Below, one piece after another: positions 61,854 through 64,000 of a stretch of 64,000 nt of DNA (positions within the stretch are counted from its first letter, which is position 1; the number at the start of each line of letters is the position of its first letter). The position numbers were made by a program, and so were the translations under genes. The notes under the pieces were generated by a model, which saw nothing but the letters and a program-made list of their open reading frames with translations, searched no databases and had not been told where the DNA came from. This DNA comes from Cytobacillus gottheilii (GTDB lineage Bacteria; Bacillota; Bacilli; Bacillales; Cytobacillaceae), in contig NZ_KV440945.1 in NCBI RefSeq assembly GCF_001636345.1, positions 2,333,631-2,397,630 on the forward strand. Direction: 5' to 3'.

Positions 61854-63014
61854 ATGAAGTTTGTAATAGCACCTGACTCATTCAAAGAAAGTATGTCGGC
61901 GAAAAAAGCTGCTACTGCGATTGAATCAGGAATACACGCAATTTTTCCTGACGCAGTATGTACAATTGTTCCTATGGCTGATGGAGGAGAAGGGACGGTT
62001 GAGTCACTAACATCGATGTCAGATGGAGATATCGTGAAAGTTGAAGTGGTAGGTCCATTAGGTGAAGCGGTAACAGCTGAATATGGAATCATTGACCATG
62101 GTGAAATTGCCGTGATCGAGATGGCAAGTGCGAGTGGAATAGAATTAATTTCATCGCAAGAGCGAGATCCTTTAATTACAACAACATATGGAACAGGACA
62201 GCTGATCAAGCATGCCCTTGACTCAGGAGTAAAGAGAATTTTAATAGGAATTGGCGGCAGTGCAACAAACGATGCGGGTGCAGGAATGCTGCAGGCATTA
62301 GGTGTTTCTTTTAAAGATCAAAATGGCAAAGAGCTGCCATACGGCGGCGGTGCACTTGACCTATTAGCTGAAATTGATATCAGTGGATTAGACAGCAGAA
62401 TAAAAGAAGTTCAGATTGATGTGGCTTGTGATGTAAGTAATCCGTTAATTGGATCTAATGGGGCATCTGCTATTTTTGGACCTCAAAAAGGAGCAACACC
62501 AGAAACAGTTGAAATTCTAGACCGAAACCTTGCTCATTTTGCAGAGCTAGTGAAAAGGGAACTTAATCTGGATATTGCTCATATGGAAGGAGCAGGTGCA
62601 GCAGGTGGCCTAGGTGGTGGACTATTAGCTTTTTTAAATGCCAGATTAAAAAAAGGCATTGAACTCGTTATAGAATATACGGGGTTAGAAGAGCATATAA
62701 AAGACGCAGACTATGTCTTTACTGGTGAAGGAAGTATTGATTCTCAAACCATATTCGGGAAAACACCATATGGAGTCGCAACTATTGCAAAAAAATATAA
62801 TATTCCAGTCTTTGCTGTAGCAGGTAAAATTGGTGAAGGGGTGGAACCTCTTTATGATACAGGATTTACTTCCATTTTTGGTATATTAAAAGGTGCGGTT
62901 CAATTAGAAGAAGCTTTAAAAGAAGGAGAAAAGAATCTGACTTTTACAGTAGAAAACATCTGTCGTTTAATAAATAAACTTCAGGCAGAAACGAACGAAA
63001 CAATCATTGGCTAA
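61854..63014 (+). CDS. glycerate kinase
   Basis: A 386-residue GarK/GlxK-family glycerate 2-kinase: VIAPDSFKESMSAKKAA, VPMADGGEGTVE, GIGGSATNDAGAGMLQALG and FTGEGSIDSQTIFGKTP. It ends the pathway at phosphoglycerate. ATG 61854 is better spaced from AAAGGA than the ATG two codons earlier. Confidence 0.94.
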   Translation: MKFVIAPDSFKESMSAKKAATAIESGIHAIFPDAVCTIVPMADGGEGTVESLTSMSDGDIVKVEVVGPLGEAVTAEYGIIDHGEIAVIEMASASGIELISSQERDPLITTTYGTGQLIKHALDSGVKRILIGIGGSATNDAGAGMLQALGVSFKDQNGKELPYGGGALDLLAEIDISGLDSRIKEVQIDVACDVSNPLIGSNGASAIFGPQKGATPETVEILDRNLAHFAELVKRELNLDIAHMEGAGAAGGLGGGLLAFLNARLKKGIELVIEYTGLEEHIKDADYVFTGEGSIDSQTIFGKTPYGVATIAKKYNIPVFAVAGKIGEGVEPLYDTGFTSIFGILKGAVQLEEALKEGEKNLTFTVENICRLINKLQAETNETIIG

Positions 63015-63081
63015 CCAAAGCCAAGGCGACAAGGTAGCCTTATATAATATATGTAACATGAATATCTAAAATAAAAAGTGT

Positions 63082-63115
63082 AAAAGCCTAAGCTAAAATT
63101 AGGCTTTTTTATTTT
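63082..63115 (+). terminator. terminator of the glucarate operon
   Basis: AAAAGCCTAA and TTAGGCTTTT form the stem, with six T. Confidence 0.88.
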
Positions 63116-63342
63116 GTTATCAATCTTTAACTCTAACACTTCAGCTTGAAATTCCCCTTGAAATGATAAGATTCTTCAATAAACACATTAAATACATGAG
63201 AATTTCTGCAGGCTGCTTACGCCAGATAAGCAAAAAGTCAAAGAGATTTTCAGCATCCAACTCTTTAAAGAACCTGAGATTCCATGAAAGGGAATACAAA
63301 TCGCTCAGAGTAAATGGTATAGTAATTATAAAGAGGTGGGAT

Positions 63343-63534
63343 ATGGAATTTTTAATTGCAATTGTTATTTTAATATTAGTTCTTTCATTAATTGGAACCT
63401 TAATTTTAACAAGAAAAAGTGATGAGAATTATCGTCAATCAACTAAAAGGAATACAGCCAATCTGACGATCATTTATGCAGTTGTAATAGTCGTATCATT
63501 GATTGCTTTAGGCGTATATATTAGGTTTTATTAA
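63343..63534 (+). CDS. small two-helix membrane protein (63 aa)
   Basis: ATG 63343 follows AAGAGGTGGG. The product is a short protein with two membrane helices (LIAIVILILVLSLIGTLIL and IIYAVVIVVSLIALGVYI) around a polar loop (TRKSDENYRQSTKRN). I do not recognise the family. The frame extends 60 codons upstream to 63163, but that part lacks a ribosome site and looks random. Confidence 0.65.
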   Translation: MEFLIAIVILILVLSLIGTLILTRKSDENYRQSTKRNTANLTIIYAVVIVVSLIALGVYIRFY

Positions 63535-63560
63535 GAGAACTTTTAAATTAGATATAAATA

Positions 63561-63600
63561 AAAAGCACCATTTACCTAAACTCCAGGTAATGGTGTTTTA
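63561..63600 (+). terminator. terminator after the small membrane protein
   Basis: GCACCATTTACCT pairs with AGGTAATGGTG(T) around a seven-base loop, then TTTT. Confidence 0.82.
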
Positions 63601-63775
63601 AGTTAATTGCAGTAGTGATATTCACGAAGAATACTAATAAGATTTAATATGTTCATATGGCAAATTTATAAACAAATTGGCTCTTTTATAAATCAAAAAC
63701 GCTACAATTTAATTAATTATTTTATACATATTGACTAAATGTGACCGTCAAGTAGAATGAAACAATTTTTGCTCG

Positions 63776-64000
63776 TTATTTTGAAACACTTTGTTCCCCA
63801 AATATGGTAGAACGATGCTTCATACGATAACTATCTTCATTTAAATGAATGATTTCTACTCGGTGAAGAATCCTATCTAGAATTGCTGTTGTTATAGCTT
63901 GATCACCCAATAATTCTCCCCATTCTTTTGGTGCCTTATTAGAGGTCAAGATAATGGAAGACTGATTATACAAGTCATTAATTAAATGAAAGAACATATT
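63776..64000 (-). CDS. IstB-like ATPase C-terminus, cut by window edge
   Basis: The last 70-odd residues of a second IstB-type helper: SIILTSNKAPKEWGELLGDQ, TAILDRILHRVEIIHLNEDSYRMKHR. The rest, with Walker motifs and presumably istA, lies beyond the right edge. It differs from the istB at 11.0-11.8 kb, so it belongs to another IS21-type element whose left end should lie near 63735-63775. Confidence 0.85.
   Translation of the reverse strand, partial: NMFFHLINDLYNQSSIILTSNKAPKEWGELLGDQAITTAILDRILHRVEIIHLNEDSYRMKHRSTIFGEQSVSK

Noticed and set aside
63163-63342. 123-residue version of the small membrane protein
   Set aside because: The upstream 60 codons have no ribosome site and read as basic, non-conserved-looking sequence, whereas ATG 63343 follows AAGAGGTGGG.

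Overview
The window looks like chromosomal DNA from a low-GC Gram-positive bacterium of the Bacillaceae. The evidence is AGGAGG-type ribosome binding sites with frequent TTG and GTG starts, Bacillus-type operons (mmgDEF-like, ycgRQ-like, YrzF-like kinase, DUF3221 and SE1832-like proteins), U-tract hairpin terminators, and catabolite-repression (cre)-like sites. No rRNA or tRNA gene and no CRISPR array was seen.

Layout. 1-2.8 kb: thiamine salvage operon thiW-thiD-thiM-thiE. 2.9-3.5 kb: DJ-1/PfpI protein. 3.6-7.2 kb: response regulator, large multi-pass histidine kinase and an ECF-type sigma factor in one operon. 7.2-8.3 kb: HxlR regulator divergent from an FMN reductase, with clear operator repeats. 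8.3-10.7 kb: small membrane ORFs, a YrzF-like kinase and a dead methyltransferase. 10.7-13.5 kb: an IS21-family element. 13.7-14.4 kb: remains of an ECF sigma/anti-sigma pair. 14.5-18.7 kb: housekeeping oxidoreductases. 18.7-24.9 kb: a TPP-riboswitch-controlled operon encoding a LuxE-like acyl ligase, a LuxC-like acyl reductase, a thiamine-precursor-type ABC importer and an SDR. This is the most unusual locus of the window. 25-28 kb: a dispersed repeat, a small SE1832-like gene and an IS110/IS1111-type element. 28.1-31.1 kb: pyroglutamate operon pcp-pxpB-pxpA-pxpC. 31.4-32.4 kb: EAL protein. 32.6-39.0 kb: six-gene candidate biosynthetic operon (KAS III, ATP-grasp, SDR, metallo-hydrolase, adenylate-forming enzyme, GNAT-like), followed by eight 52-bp tandem hairpin repeats and a probable stand-alone structured RNA. 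40.7-49.8 kb: methylcitrate cycle joined to valine/isobutyrate catabolism. 49.9-52.2 kb: anaerobic ribonucleotide reductase nrdDG behind two NrdR boxes. 52.4-55.5 kb: diguanylate cyclase, then a YcgR/YcgQ pair behind a Zur-like box. 55.6-63.0 kb: D-glucarate catabolism with its CdaR-type regulator. 63.3 kb: small membrane protein. The right edge cuts a second IS21-type istB gene.

How they fit together. Valine-derived 3-hydroxyisobutyryl-CoA would be hydrolysed, oxidised twice to propionyl-CoA, and burned to pyruvate and succinate by the methylcitrate enzymes, all in one cluster. Glucarate would be imported by a GntP permease, dehydrated, cleaved by a DapA-family enzyme standing in for GarL, then reduced and phosphorylated to a phosphoglycerate. 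The two thiamine-related loci suggest a strong dependence on salvage. I propose, as inference only, that the LuxE/LuxC/SDR set reduces an oxidised (carboxylate) thiamine fragment back to an alcohol usable by ThiM/ThiD.
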